DNA of 64,000 nucleotides from Casp-alpha2 sp036337015 (GCA_036337015.1 JAYZEZ010000007.1:1-64000); one strand, 5' to 3'; positions 45,031-54,874 are shown, counted from the first letter of the stretch. The notes: generated by a model not told the origin, from the letters alone. A program made the numbers and translations.

Positions 45031-45735
45031 ATGGCTGAATTTTCTGAAGCTATAATTACTGCAATTTTGCTAATTTTTGAGCTTGATGCAGAATTGACAG
45101 AGATAGTAGCTCTATCTCTAAGGATCAGTTTGTCTGCAGTGCTTTTCGCCGGAATTATTGGAATGCCTATTGGGGCACTACTAGCAATATTTAAGTTCCG
45201 TGGAAAATTTTTTATCGTCGTTATCATGAACGCAATGATGGGGATGCCCCCAGTGGTCGTCGGCCTAATAGTTTATCTCCTGCTCAGCCGATCAGGTCCT
45301 TTTGGAGTATTTGGCCTTCTATTTACACCCACAGCAATGATCATTGCTCAAGTGCTATTAGTTACACCAATAATCTCAGCTCTAACTCGTCAGATAGTCG
45401 AAGATTTATGGATTGAATACGAGGAGCAATTGCGGTCCTTAGGCGCTACGCATATTTCTGCAATACCAGCTTTATTATGGGATGGCCGCTTCACTTTAAT
45501 CACTGCAATACTTGCTGGATTTGGACGCGCTGCCGCAGAAGTCGGAGGCGTAATGATTGTTGGAGGCAACATTGATCACGTAACCCGAGTAATGACCACA
45601 TCCATCGCACTAGAGGTCTCCAAAGGAAACCTATCGCTAGCTTTGGGACTGGGAATAATTCTTCTATTGTTGTCAGCAAGCGTTAATGGGGCAGCTTATA
45701 TTATCCAAAATTCCACAAGACGTTGGCATTCATGA
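45031..45735 (+). CDS. tupB: Tungstate ABC transporter permease TupB
   Basis: This 234-residue membrane protein has about five spans and the EAA-type loop (EEQLRSLGATHISAIPALLW). Its MGMPPVVVGLIVYLLLSRSG segment is typical of TupB/WtpB permeases. With TupC and TupA it imports tungstate. No clear Shine-Dalgarno is seen. It is first in a tupB-tupC-tupA operon, divergent from fdhD. Confidence 0.88.
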   Translation: MAEFSEAIITAILLIFELDAELTEIVALSLRISLSAVLFAGIIGMPIGALLAIFKFRGKFFIVVIMNAMMGMPPVVVGLIVYLLLSRSGPFGVFGLLFTPTAMIIAQVLLVTPIISALTRQIVEDLWIEYEEQLRSLGATHISAIPALLWDGRFTLITAILAGFGRAAAEVGGVMIVGGNIDHVTRVMTTSIALEVSKGNLSLALGLGIILLLLSASVNGAAYIIQNSTRRWHS

Positions 45736-46481
45736 GAATACAAAAATCAACTCCGGAGTTAGAAACTTCAATACTACCACTCCAACTTAAAAATGTTTCA
45801 TTCGAAGCAGGCGGAACCCTTTTAATTAAAGATGTGACATGCGTCTTAAAGGCTAACATCCGCACTGTGATCATAGGCCCAAATGGAGCAGGAAAAAGCT
45901 TATTACTCCGGTTATGCCACGGATTAATTAAACCAAGTCATGGGAAAATCTCCTGGCACAAAAAAACTGATGTTACTAGATACCAGGCAATGGTATTCCA
46001 ACGACCGGTTATGCTTCGCCGCTCTGTTTCTGCAAACATTGATTATGCCCTAAAATTACGCCGCATACCTAAAGCCGAGCGTATTCAAACCATTGCCAAA
46101 GTTTTAAGCGGTACTGGGCTAAAGCGCCTTGCCAAACAGCCAGCTAGAGTCTTATCTATAGGTGAGCAACAAAAATTAGCATTAGCACGAACTTGGGCTC
46201 TAAAGCCTCAGGTTTTATTCCTAGATGAACCGACAGCTAGCCTTGATCCAGCAGCCACCCACAGCATTGAAAAAATTATTGAAGCCATGCATTCCCAAGG
46301 AATCCGTATTATTATGACCACTCACGATCTTGGCCAAGCAAAGCGTGTTGGTGATGAAGTTATCTTCATCAACCAAGGACGCATACTTGAAATCAGTGAA
46401 GCCGCAACCTTTTTCAATGAACCAAAGAATGATCTAGCACAAGCTTTCATAAGAGGCGAATTAATCTATAAGAATAAATAA
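45732..46481 (+). CDS. tupC: Tungstate ABC transporter ATP-binding protein TupC
   Basis: This 249-residue ABC ATPase is taken from the ATG at 45732, which overlaps the tupB stop as ATGA; a TTG at 45723 is in frame. Motifs are Walker A GPNGAGKS, the Q-loop (MVFQRPVML), signature LSIGEQQKLALAR and Walker B VLFLDEPTAS. It powers tungstate import. Confidence 0.9.
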   Translation: MRIQKSTPELETSILPLQLKNVSFEAGGTLLIKDVTCVLKANIRTVIIGPNGAGKSLLLRLCHGLIKPSHGKISWHKKTDVTRYQAMVFQRPVMLRRSVSANIDYALKLRRIPKAERIQTIAKVLSGTGLKRLAKQPARVLSIGEQQKLALARTWALKPQVLFLDEPTASLDPAATHSIEKIIEAMHSQGIRIIMTTHDLGQAKRVGDEVIFINQGRILEISEAATFFNEPKNDLAQAFIRGELIYKNK

Positions 46482-46531
46482 GACTATAAGCTGTAAAATT
46501 CAAACGGGACTATAACTGGAGTCAAATATTG

Positions 46532-47347
46532 ATGATTCGTTACCTTCTAATAACTGCCCTTATTACCTTAGGCTTTTCAAACCCAGTGCATTCAATAGAA
46601 AAGTACATCACTTTAGTCGGCACTACTTCGACAGAAAGTTCAGGACTTTATGACAAGATTTTACCTATATTTGAGGAAAAAACTGGGATCCAGGTACGCG
46701 TCATATCAGTTGGCACAGGTCGTGCCATTAACATTGCTAAGAAAGGTGATGCGGATGTCTTGCTAGTGCACCACCGAAAATCAGAAGAAGAATTTATAAC
46801 TAAGGGCTTTGGCGTCAAAAGATACGACGTTATGTATAACGATTTCATAATCGTAGGCCCAAAAAGCGACCCTGCAAACATTAGCAACTTAAAAGACGTA
46901 GTTGAAGGACTTACAAGAATAGCATCAACAAAAAATCTTTTTGTTTCTCGTGGCGACAATAGCGGCACTCATAAAAAAGAATTAGAAATTTGGGAGTTAG
47001 CAGGCATAGATGTTTCCAAAAACAACGGCATTTGGTATAGAGAATCTGGATCAGGAATGGGAACGACCCTTAACATAACCGCAGCTATTCCTGCTTACAC
47101 TATCTGTGATAGAGGAACTTGGCTAAATTTTAAAAATAGAGGCGACTTACAACTCCTCTTAGAAAAAGACGTCATTTTAGCAAACCCCTATGGTGTAATT
47201 CTCGTTAATCCAAAACTTCACCCTCATATAAAAGCAGAAATGGGGCAAACTTTTATTGATTGGATCATTGGCAAAGATGGCCAAATTGCAATTTCTTCAT
47301 TTCGCGTTAATGGAAAACAAGGTTTTTTTCCCAATGCAAAAAAATAA
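46532..47347 (+). CDS. tupA: Tungstate-binding periplasmic protein TupA
   Basis: This ~271-residue protein has a signal peptide (residues 1-22, ending PVHS) and the TupA anion-binding motif TTSTESSGLYDKILP right after it. Further conserved parts are GTGRAINIAKKGDADVLLVH and SRGDNSGTHKKEL. TupA binds tungstate much better than molybdate in known cases. It is third in the operon. This favours tungsten uptake near the two formate dehydrogenases. Confidence 0.92.
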   Translation: MIRYLLITALITLGFSNPVHSIEKYITLVGTTSTESSGLYDKILPIFEEKTGIQVRVISVGTGRAINIAKKGDADVLLVHHRKSEEEFITKGFGVKRYDVMYNDFIIVGPKSDPANISNLKDVVEGLTRIASTKNLFVSRGDNSGTHKKELEIWELAGIDVSKNNGIWYRESGSGMGTTLNITAAIPAYTICDRGTWLNFKNRGDLQLLLEKDVILANPYGVILVNPKLHPHIKAEMGQTFIDWIIGKDGQIAISSFRVNGKQGFFPNAKK

Positions 47348-47450
47348 AAAAGAATGCTTTATCCATCAAGGCGGAATAAACAAAACATAAATTGTTATAT
47401 TTTTTCCTAATCTTACCTTTTTACTCCAAAGATCAAATTTTGATAGACAG

Positions 47451-48350
47451 CTACGGAGAGTTATAAACCACTCTTCCCAATGAAGAAATATCATAACCTC
47501 CCATATCAACGGCACGTTCTTTAAAAGTTTTAGAGCCAGCAAATGCCAGCAAAGACTGAACTTGGGGCTCAAAATAATCCCGACGGCGAATTGCTAGATC
47601 AAATCGTTCTCGGTGCAACGGAAGAAAGTCCAACCGATACTGTGCGGCAACCGAGGCAATACATAAACCAACATCAGCTTTACCTTCCAGCACAGCCAAG
47701 CCCAAGTCAGTCTCATTCATAGCTAACTGCTTGTTAACATTCAGGTCATTAATATCTAACCCCTCTTGATTGACTAGATGTTCAAAAAGTATTTGCGCAC
47801 CCGCTTTGGGTTGACGAAAGACAATTCGGGCACTTTTAGTTCTCAAATCTTTAATTGAAGAAATATCCAACGGATTACCTGCTGCCATTACCAGCCCTTG
47901 CTCTCGCCAAGCCCATTCAATCAAAACAACATCAATTGAAGGGCAAAATGTTTTCAATGCAACCTGATTATAAGTTTTAGAATCAGGCTCATATACATGT
48001 AAGCCCGAAAGCATAGCCTCGCCTAATGAGAGCCGTTCAAGTCCATCGAGGCTTCCTCCAGACATCATTGCTAATTGGCATCCAGATTTACGCAAGCTCC
48101 ATTCCAATAGAGGATCTTGAGACCCCGCACAAATAGATGGTGTAGTTTCCCCACCAAGAGATGAACTTTGCAAGCTACAAGAAACTTCTGCACCCTTAGC
48201 TATCCATTGATCAATTAAGTCTTTAGGAAATAACCACTTTCCAGTAACTCGGGTCGCAGGAATACGCTTACCCTGTAAAAGATCATAGACCTTGCGTTCC
48301 TTTATCCTGAGATAAACTGCAACTTCCCGGGTGGTCATTAAATCACTCAT
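47451..48350 (-). CDS. HTH regulator with periplasmic-binding-type ligand domain
   Basis: The start is placed at the ATG at 48350, preceded by GAGGTGA; an earlier ATG at 48398 adds 16 residues. The N-terminus is an excisionase/MerR-like helix-turn-helix (MTTREVAVYLRIKERKVYDL). From ~70 on it resembles a periplasmic-binding-protein fold used as a ligand sensor, including RQPKAGAQILFEHLV and EGKADVGLCIAS. Proteins of this kind regulate molybdenum or formate dehydrogenase genes. It is convergent with tupA and divergent from the polyferredoxin, so tungstate/molybdate or formate are candidate ligands. Confidence 0.8.
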   Translation of the reverse strand: MSDLMTTREVAVYLRIKERKVYDLLQGKRIPATRVTGKWLFPKDLIDQWIAKGAEVSCSLQSSSLGGETTPSICAGSQDPLLEWSLRKSGCQLAMMSGGSLDGLERLSLGEAMLSGLHVYEPDSKTYNQVALKTFCPSIDVVLIEWAWREQGLVMAAGNPLDISSIKDLRTKSARIVFRQPKAGAQILFEHLVNQEGLDINDLNVNKQLAMNETDLGLAVLEGKADVGLCIASVAAQYRLDFLPLHRERFDLAIRRRDYFEPQVQSLLAFAGSKTFKERAVDMGGYDISSLGRVVYNSP

Positions 48351-48524
48351 TCTCACTTCACCTCTGTTTATTTTTGTATTATACTGTGTTTTTTTCATAA
48401 AATGACTTAAATAAGTAAAAATTTTTAAAAATAATTAAAAAAGAGCGGACAAATGCCCTCCAGCCCTTTAAATAAAAGTAACTATTAAAATTCTACTATC
48501 TGGCTGTTAGTGGAAATTATTAGC

Positions 48525-48599
48525 TCGGGGTAGCGAACTGCCCCCGAAGCTTGGCTAGACGAGCAAATCGTCAGCCACGAATGAAGGAAGGGGCTTCAA
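48525..48599 (+). other. Structured 5' leader of the polyferredoxin mRNA
   Basis: Three stems are stacked before the ATG: TCGGGG...CCCCGA (48525-48547), a bulged stem TGGCT-ACGA...TCGT-AGCCA (48552-48577) and TGAAG...CTTCA (48582-48598), the last holding AAGGGG in its loop. The sequence AAGGGG-CTTCAAAT also precedes the torD start (with an AA insertion). I matched it to no known riboswitch from memory. Confidence 0.45.
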
Positions 48600-50720
48600 A
48601 TGAAGCTAAATAACAAAGAGGTTCTCGTATGCAATTGCGAGGACACGATGGTTATTGATGGCAAGGCATTAAAAAAGGCTTGTTCTAATGCGCCAAGAGT
48701 TAAAACAAATGGCGAACTATCTCCTGCTAAAAACCTATGTAGAGATGGAATTGAAGAATTCTTAAACTTAGCTAAAAAAACAGATGAACTGCTAATTGCC
48801 TGCACCCAAGAAGCCCCTATTTTTTTAGACGCCCTAGATGAAATTAATGACGAATCAACCAAAGTACGATTTACCAATATCCGTGAGAAAGCTGGCTGGT
48901 CAGGAGAAGCCAGCGGAAATCGTCAAAAAAAGAAAAATCTGACGGCAAAAATGGCAGCTATATTAGCGGAGGCTGCACTCGACATTGAAGATAGTCAATC
49001 TGTCACCATGACATCTGATGGTATTCTCCTAATACTGGGTCGCGACGCAGATACCTTAGAAGTCGCAAAAAAATTATCTAATAGGCTAGAGGCAACCGTG
49101 ATACTGGAACCAGGAACAAAAGCCTCACCTCCAAAAGTGATGGAATTTCCAATTTTCACAGGCAAAATTACCAGCGCTTATGGACACCTAGGACAATTTC
49201 AAATAACTTATGAAGACATTACACCAGCAAATCCTTCATCTAGGGAACACCTTAGTTTCACCGGCAAAGCTCAGAATGGTACGATAGAAGCTGATCTGAT
49301 ACTGGACCTAAGGGGCACCCCCCCCTTATTCCCCTCTCCAGAAAAACGTGATGGCTATTTTAATCCAGATCCTAATAGCTCTCTACAAATTGCAAATGCA
49401 ATGTTTGAACTATCAAACCTCATTGGCACATTCGAGAAACCCCGTTATTTAGATTATGATGATACAATTTGTGCTCATTCCCGAGCCACAATTATTGGTT
49501 GCACACGTTGTATAGACAACTGCCCAACCTCAGCCATTAAATCTGAAGGTGAAGTAATACAATATGATTCCTATATCTGTGCTGGTTGCGGAACTTGCGC
49601 TAGCATCTGTCCAACAGGAGCCATTAGATATAACTTGCCTGCTGGTGAAACATTAATTAATCGCCTTCGAACACAAATCAAAACATACAATAGCTCAGGT
49701 GGAAGCACCCCACGTTTATTACTTCATGATACGGAGTACGGCGAAGAAATAATTAATTTAATTGCAAGAGCAGGAAATGGGTTGCCTTCAAATATATTAC
49801 CATTTGCGGTCAATCAAGTGACCCAGATAGGGATAGATTTCCTATTAGCGGCAAGTTCTTATGGTGCCGAAAGAGTAATCATTTTGTTGCCGCCAAATAA
49901 AGCTGATGAGCGTAACATTTTAAACTTAGAGTTAGAATTAGCAGAGGTCATTTTAGACGGCCTTGGATATGGCACGAACCACTTCGATATTATTGAACAA
50001 ATAGACCCCGAAGAAGTTGAAAAATACTTATACAATTTAATTGATCTTCCCTCATTACCAGATACTGATTTTCTACCGCTTGGCCGCAAACGCTCAATTA
50101 TGAGATTAGCTTTAGACGAGCTTTATAAATATGCACCCACCCCAGTTGATATAGTTGAACTCCCTATCACGGCTCCATTTGGCACAGTCAACATAAACAC
50201 GGATAACTGTACATTATGCCTAGCATGTGTAGGGTCATGTCCTACAGGCGCACTTCAAGATAATAAAGAAAAACCACAACTCAGCTTTACCGAGAGTGCG
50301 TGTGTGCAATGTGGCCTTTGTAAAAATACCTGCCCAGAAAACGTAATTAGCTTGACACCAAGGCTAAATTTTTTATCTGATTCAAATGAAGCGCGAATAA
50401 TTAAAGAGGAAGAGCCTTTTGAGTGCATCCGATGCGGAAAACCATTTGGAGCAAAATCTTCAATAGAAAAAATGGTGACAAAACTAGAAAATCACCCCAT
50501 GTTCCAAGAAAAGGGGGGCACTGATCGTTTAAAAATGTGTGACGACTGTCGCGTCCTTGCGTTAGCAGAAGAAGACGAACACCCAATGGCTATTGGTGCT
50601 CGACCTGCACCACGAACAACAGCTGATTATCTTGAAGAACGGGAAGAATTACGTCAAAAAGCAACTAATGACATGATAAAAAAAGGTCTGGTTGAAGATG
50701 AGACAAATGGAGATGCCTAA
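48600..50720 (+). CDS. Large multi-cluster 4Fe-4S ferredoxin of the formate dehydrogenase locus
   Basis: This 706-residue protein has a non-cluster N-terminal part beginning VLVCNCEDTM and four 4Fe-4S motifs: CTRCIDNCP (~302), CAGCGTCASICP (~328), CTLCLACVGSCP (~537) and CVQCGLCKNTCP (~567). A zinc-ribbon-like set (CIRCGKP and CDDCR) follows. Proteins like this are found next to FDH and Moco genes in alphaproteobacteria, but the electron partner is not known. It is the first gene of an operon with moaA (stop and start overlap by one base) and has a structured leader. Confidence 0.85.
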   Translation: MKLNNKEVLVCNCEDTMVIDGKALKKACSNAPRVKTNGELSPAKNLCRDGIEEFLNLAKKTDELLIACTQEAPIFLDALDEINDESTKVRFTNIREKAGWSGEASGNRQKKKNLTAKMAAILAEAALDIEDSQSVTMTSDGILLILGRDADTLEVAKKLSNRLEATVILEPGTKASPPKVMEFPIFTGKITSAYGHLGQFQITYEDITPANPSSREHLSFTGKAQNGTIEADLILDLRGTPPLFPSPEKRDGYFNPDPNSSLQIANAMFELSNLIGTFEKPRYLDYDDTICAHSRATIIGCTRCIDNCPTSAIKSEGEVIQYDSYICAGCGTCASICPTGAIRYNLPAGETLINRLRTQIKTYNSSGGSTPRLLLHDTEYGEEIINLIARAGNGLPSNILPFAVNQVTQIGIDFLLAASSYGAERVIILLPPNKADERNILNLELELAEVILDGLGYGTNHFDIIEQIDPEEVEKYLYNLIDLPSLPDTDFLPLGRKRSIMRLALDELYKYAPTPVDIVELPITAPFGTVNINTDNCTLCLACVGSCPTGALQDNKEKPQLSFTESACVQCGLCKNTCPENVISLTPRLNFLSDSNEARIIKEEEPFECIRCGKPFGAKSSIEKMVTKLENHPMFQEKGGTDRLKMCDDCRVLALAEEDEHPMAIGARPAPRTTADYLEEREELRQKATNDMIKKGLVEDETNGDA

Positions 50721-51709
50721 TGATTGACCCTTTTGGACGAGAAGTCTCATACCTCCGCGTTTCTGTTACGGACCGTTGTGACTTCCGATGTGTGTATTGC
50801 ATGTCAGAACACATGTCATTCTTACCTAAAGCCGATATACTAAGTCTAGAAGAATTGGATCGGGTATGTTCTGCATTCATCAAAAATGGTGTTAAGAAAC
50901 TTCGACTAACAGGTGGTGAGCCTCTAGTAAGACGAAATATAATGAGCCTTTTTAAGAATCTTTCGCGCCACCTAATAAGCGGCGATTTAAAAGAGTTAAC
51001 GCTAACTACGAATGGCAGCCAGCTTACAAAATACGCCGCAGAGTTAGTAGATTGTGGCGTTAAAAGAGTTAATGTTTCACTTGATACTCTTAATGCAGAG
51101 AAGTTCAAAAAATTAACCCGGTGGGGCGATATAGATAAAGTACTTAATGGTATTTTTGCTGCCAAATCAGCAGGACTTACTGTAAAAATCAACACTGTAG
51201 CCTTAAAAAACTTCAACGAAAATGAAATTGAAGATTTAATTCGCTGGTGTGGCAGTGAAGACAATGACCTAACCCTAATTGAAACTATGCCATTGGGTGA
51301 TATTGGAAGCGATCGCTTAGATCAATATCTTCCCCTTTCCAAAGTCAGAAAAAACCTAGAAAAAAAATTCACATTAACAGATATAGACCATAAGACTGGG
51401 GGGCCTGCTCGGTACGTAAGCGTCAAAGAGACAGGAAAAAAATTAGGATTTATAACTCCCTTAACCCATAATTTTTGCGAAGGCTGCAACCGAGTACGTC
51501 TTACCTGCACAGGAACACTATTTATGTGCTTGGGGCAAGATGATGCTGCCGATCTACGAGCTCCCTTACGTGCCTCCGAAGGCAATGATTTACTTAACAA
51601 AGCTATAGTTGAAGCTATTGGCCGCAAACCTAAAGGCCATGACTTCGTTATAGATCGCTCTGGACAAAAACCAGCAGTAACTCGCCATATGAGCGTTACC
51701 GGTGGATAG
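50720..51709 (+). CDS. moaA: GTP 3',8-cyclase MoaA
   Basis: This 329-residue radical SAM enzyme makes the first step of molybdopterin synthesis from GTP. The N-terminal cluster is CDFRCVYCM, with the LRLTGGEPLVRR SAM-binding loop. The C-terminal cluster is CEGCNRVRLTCTG plus the following Cys (MCLG). The usual C-terminal GG is present (VTGG). The start overlaps the stop of the polyferredoxin gene (TAATG). Other moa genes are not in the window. Confidence 0.95.
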   Translation: MIDPFGREVSYLRVSVTDRCDFRCVYCMSEHMSFLPKADILSLEELDRVCSAFIKNGVKKLRLTGGEPLVRRNIMSLFKNLSRHLISGDLKELTLTTNGSQLTKYAAELVDCGVKRVNVSLDTLNAEKFKKLTRWGDIDKVLNGIFAAKSAGLTVKINTVALKNFNENEIEDLIRWCGSEDNDLTLIETMPLGDIGSDRLDQYLPLSKVRKNLEKKFTLTDIDHKTGGPARYVSVKETGKKLGFITPLTHNFCEGCNRVRLTCTGTLFMCLGQDDAADLRAPLRASEGNDLLNKAIVEAIGRKPKGHDFVIDRSGQKPAVTRHMSVTGG

Positions 51710-51919
51710 ACAGCAAATTAAACGACTACTTATAAAATATCTTAAATTGCAAAAGAAGTTGTAAATTTGTTAGCCATATATTCTTATTAGTTTATGCTAA
51801 TACCATAGTTTCGACCAATAGATCCCTGTGCCTAAAAATAATTTTACTTAGTTTTTCTGCTCCAGTTGTCATGATTGGGATCATCGAAATAGTTTTTTTA
51901 ATCTTTTTGAGATAAAAGT

Positions 51920-51938
51920 AAGACTTAGACAAAGTCTT
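51920..51938 (+). other. Hairpin at the nadK start
   Basis: AAGACTT-AGACA-AAGTCTT is a perfect 7-bp stem ending 9 bases before the nadK ATG, where a ribosome binding site would be. No Shine-Dalgarno is seen. The rest of the gap 51710-51947 is AT-rich with no clear gene. Confidence 0.3.
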
Positions 51939-51947
51939 AAATAAAAA

Positions 51948-52715
51948 ATGAAATTCAATACCATTTCAATTATTGCTGCTGAAAGTATAGAAGCACAAAA
52001 TGCACTATCAAGTTTAAACAAAAGGTATGAAACTGTTAGTGCAGACAAAGCAGATATCATCGTAGCACTCGGAGGCGATGGGTTTATGCTGCAAAGCCTT
52101 CATCAGCACATGCGAAATATCAAACCCATTTACGGAATGAATCGCGGCACTGTAGGTTTTCTTATGAATGAATTCGGAGAGGACGGTCTTCTGGAACGCT
52201 TAAAACGATCTGAGCCCGCAACAATTCACCCTCTTCACATGAGGGCAATAGATACTGACAAAAGTGAATATCAAGCGCTAGCTATAAACGAAGTTTCTTT
52301 ACTTCGACAAACAAGGCTTGCAGCTAAGCTTAGGATTGAAATTGATGGAATTGAACGAATGAAAGAACTAGTCTGTGACGGGGCACTTCTAGCAACACCA
52401 GCAGGATCAACTGCATATAATGTTTCAGCGCATGGGCCAATCATTCCAATTGGCGCAGATGTGCTTGCATTAACACCAATAAGCGCTTTCCGTCCTAGAC
52501 GCTGGCGCGGCGCTTTATTGCCTGAAGGAGTAGAAGTTGCATTTGATGTAGTTGACCCTACTCACAGAAAAGTAAGCGCTACAGCAGACTTTACTGAAGT
52601 TAGACAAGTTTCAAGGGTAGAAATCAAACGCGATTCAAAAACAAAGATGACATTATTATTTGACCCCGAACATAATTTAAATGAGCGAATACAAAAAGAA
52701 CAATTTATACCGTGA
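51948..52715 (+). CDS. nadK: NAD kinase
   Basis: This 255-residue protein has the NAD kinase GGDG motif (LGGDGFMLQSLH) and NRGTVGFLMNEF, then DGALLATPAGSTAYNVSAHG. It phosphorylates NAD to NADP in the cytoplasm. A hairpin replaces an obvious ribosome binding site. Its stop overlaps the start of the next gene by 4 bases (GTGA). Confidence 0.93.
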   Translation: MKFNTISIIAAESIEAQNALSSLNKRYETVSADKADIIVALGGDGFMLQSLHQHMRNIKPIYGMNRGTVGFLMNEFGEDGLLERLKRSEPATIHPLHMRAIDTDKSEYQALAINEVSLLRQTRLAAKLRIEIDGIERMKELVCDGALLATPAGSTAYNVSAHGPIIPIGADVLALTPISAFRPRRWRGALLPEGVEVAFDVVDPTHRKVSATADFTEVRQVSRVEIKRDSKTKMTLLFDPEHNLNERIQKEQFIP

Positions 52716-53806
52716 GACATCTGCCGACCTTTTTACGATTTAATCCTCATATAGCATTTGGCGCGACCTTAACATTATTATTAGGTGCTCTTGGTGCCAT
52801 TATTTTTGAATGGCTAACCATGCCTCTTGCTTGGCTAATTGGAGCTATGATTATTTCCACGATAGCCGCACTGAGTGGCGTCCCTCTTAAATCGCCAGGT
52901 CGTTTACGTAACTTAATGATTGGTGTGCTCGGAATAATGCTAGGATGCTCATTCACTCCTGATATCTTAAATAACGCTGGGCAATGGTGGCAAAGCATCC
53001 TTTCATTATTAATCTTCATTGTCACCCTAGCAGCAATAGTTGGAATATTTCTTAATAAGGCTGCAAACTTTGACCCCGTAACGGCATTTTTTTCAGCTGC
53101 TCCAGGCAGCTTTGCAACTATGGCTATTTTAGGCGCAGAGATGGGCGGCGATGAACGTAAGATTTCACTTATACATTCCATACGTATAATGCTCACTGTT
53201 TTAGTGATTCCTTTTTGGTTTAGATTCTATCACGACTATGTACCAGGTGGGCCTGGAGACGAAATGGCTTTAAGTTCGATCTTCAATTTTCCGCCTAAAG
53301 ACTTTATTATCCTTACAGCATGTTCACTTGGTTATCCGATAGCTAAGCGATTTAATTGCCCTGCCTCCGCATTACTTGGACCTATGTTTCTAAGTGCAAT
53401 CGCACACTTAACCGGACTAACGTTAGCTACACCACCTTCCGAAATTATCAATTTATCACAATTAGTTATAGGCACCGGTCTAGGTTGTCGTTTCGTTGGG
53501 TTGCACGTTAAGCAAGTTTTAAATACCCTACTTCTCAGTATTTGTGTGACTTTATTTATGCTTGGTCTAGCCGCTACTTTTGCCTATGGATTAGAGCAGC
53601 TAATAGGCCTGCCCTTTACTGGTCTTTGGTTAGCTTTTGCTCCGGGGGGACTAGCAGAAATGACACTGATTAGCTTAGCAATGAATACTGATACAGCATT
53701 TGTCTCAACACATCATTTAATTCGTATGATGTTTCTAGTTTTCATAGCACCACTGGTCTTTACTATAATCCGCAAACAGTTGACAACTATGCCAAAAGAC
53801 CATTAG
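52712..53806 (+). CDS. AbrB-family membrane protein (duplicated AbrB domain)
   Basis: This 364-residue protein with ~10 membrane segments belongs to the AbrB membrane family (ammonia monooxygenase/AbrB in older annotations, not the DNA-binding AbrB). Two related halves are visible, each with a PxxWLIGAM-type or CPASALLGPMFLSA segment, and the motif APGGLAEMTLIS near the end. The start is GTG, overlapping nadK. The transported substrate is not known. Confidence 0.8.
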   Translation: MRHLPTFLRFNPHIAFGATLTLLLGALGAIIFEWLTMPLAWLIGAMIISTIAALSGVPLKSPGRLRNLMIGVLGIMLGCSFTPDILNNAGQWWQSILSLLIFIVTLAAIVGIFLNKAANFDPVTAFFSAAPGSFATMAILGAEMGGDERKISLIHSIRIMLTVLVIPFWFRFYHDYVPGGPGDEMALSSIFNFPPKDFIILTACSLGYPIAKRFNCPASALLGPMFLSAIAHLTGLTLATPPSEIINLSQLVIGTGLGCRFVGLHVKQVLNTLLLSICVTLFMLGLAATFAYGLEQLIGLPFTGLWLAFAPGGLAEMTLISLAMNTDTAFVSTHHLIRMMFLVFIAPLVFTIIRKQLTTMPKDH

Positions 53807-53809
53807 CAA

Positions 53810-54874
53810 CTAAAAATTATGATCAGCGCCAATAGCATCCGAAACACTACTAAACCCATCACGTTCTAACAGTAGAGCAAGGTCTCGGTTGATACGATTT
53901 GCTAGACCAAACCCTTCAAATATAAACGAAGTGTAAAGTTGCACCAACGAAGCACCTGCACGTATCTTAGAATACGCATCAGCTCCTGTAGAAACTCCGC
54001 CAACTCCTATAATAGGTATCCGGCCTTCACATAAACGATAAAAATCTGAAAGTATGCTAGTTGAAACATTCATTAAAGGCACTCCACTCAATCCACCCAC
54101 CTCGCTACGTTGTGGGTCTTGCAACTCGATTTGGCGGCCAATAGTAGTATTAGTAGCAATCAGGCCATCGATCTTTAGGTCAATCACTACTTCAGCTATG
54201 TTATGTTTTTCAGTCTCAGACAGGTCTGGAGCCACCTTAAGCAATAATGCGGGAGGATCATCCAGTTTAGAATTTAATATTGCGGTTTGCACTGCATCCA
54301 ACAAAACCTCGAGATGATCCCTACTTTGGAGTTCTCTCAATCCTGGAGTATTGGGAGAAGACACATTAACAACAAGAAAATCAGCATGACTTGCAAATGC
54401 TTTAACTCCAGCAACATAATCAGCTACAGCATCGTGACTAAATTTATTTTTACCTAAATTAACACCAACAGGTCCAGAACGTTGATAACGTGGTAGCAAG
54501 TTTTTCAAAACTTCTTCAATACCAGCACTATTAAAACCTAAGCGATTAATTATAGCGCGATCTCTAGTAAGTCGGAAAACTCGTGGTTTTAGATTTCCTG
54601 ATTGTGCCTGAGGTGTCACAGTCCCAACTTCAACAAAACCAAAACCTTGATTAAACATAGCTTTAGAAACTTCAGCATTTTTATCAAAACCGGCGGCCAA
54701 ACCAATCGGGTTTTTAAAATCTACACCCAACAAATTTTGCTCAAGTATCGAATTTTGAATTTGAGGACAGCTTGGAATTAGCCCCCGTTTAAGAGTATAA
54801 ATTGCAAGGCTATGGGCGGTTTCTGGATCAAGGCGACTAACAAAAGGCCAGATTAGAGAATATAACCAACTCAT
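53810..54874 (-). CDS. pyrD: Dihydroorotate dehydrogenase, class 2 (quinone)
   Basis: This 354-residue protein is a class 2 PyrD: an N-terminal membrane-associating helix (residues ~1-40), NPIGLAAGFDKNAEVSKA, GFVEVGTVTPQAQ, VNVSSPNTPGLRELQ with the catalytic serine, and IIGVGGVSTGADAY. It oxidises dihydroorotate with quinone at the inner membrane. It overlaps the DUF952 gene by 4 bases and is convergent with the AbrB-like gene. Confidence 0.95.
   Translation of the reverse strand: MSWLYSLIWPFVSRLDPETAHSLAIYTLKRGLIPSCPQIQNSILEQNLLGVDFKNPIGLAAGFDKNAEVSKAMFNQGFGFVEVGTVTPQAQSGNLKPRVFRLTRDRAIINRLGFNSAGIEEVLKNLLPRYQRSGPVGVNLGKNKFSHDAVADYVAGVKAFASHADFLVVNVSSPNTPGLRELQSRDHLEVLLDAVQTAILNSKLDDPPALLLKVAPDLSETEKHNIAEVVIDLKIDGLIATNTTIGRQIELQDPQRSEVGGLSGVPLMNVSTSILSDFYRLCEGRIPIIGVGGVSTGADAYSKIRAGASLVQLYTSFIFEGFGLANRINRDLALLLERDGFSSVSDAIGADHNF

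Noticed and set aside
51710..51947. Short ORF of 14 codons before nadK
   Set aside because: Too short, no ribosome binding site.
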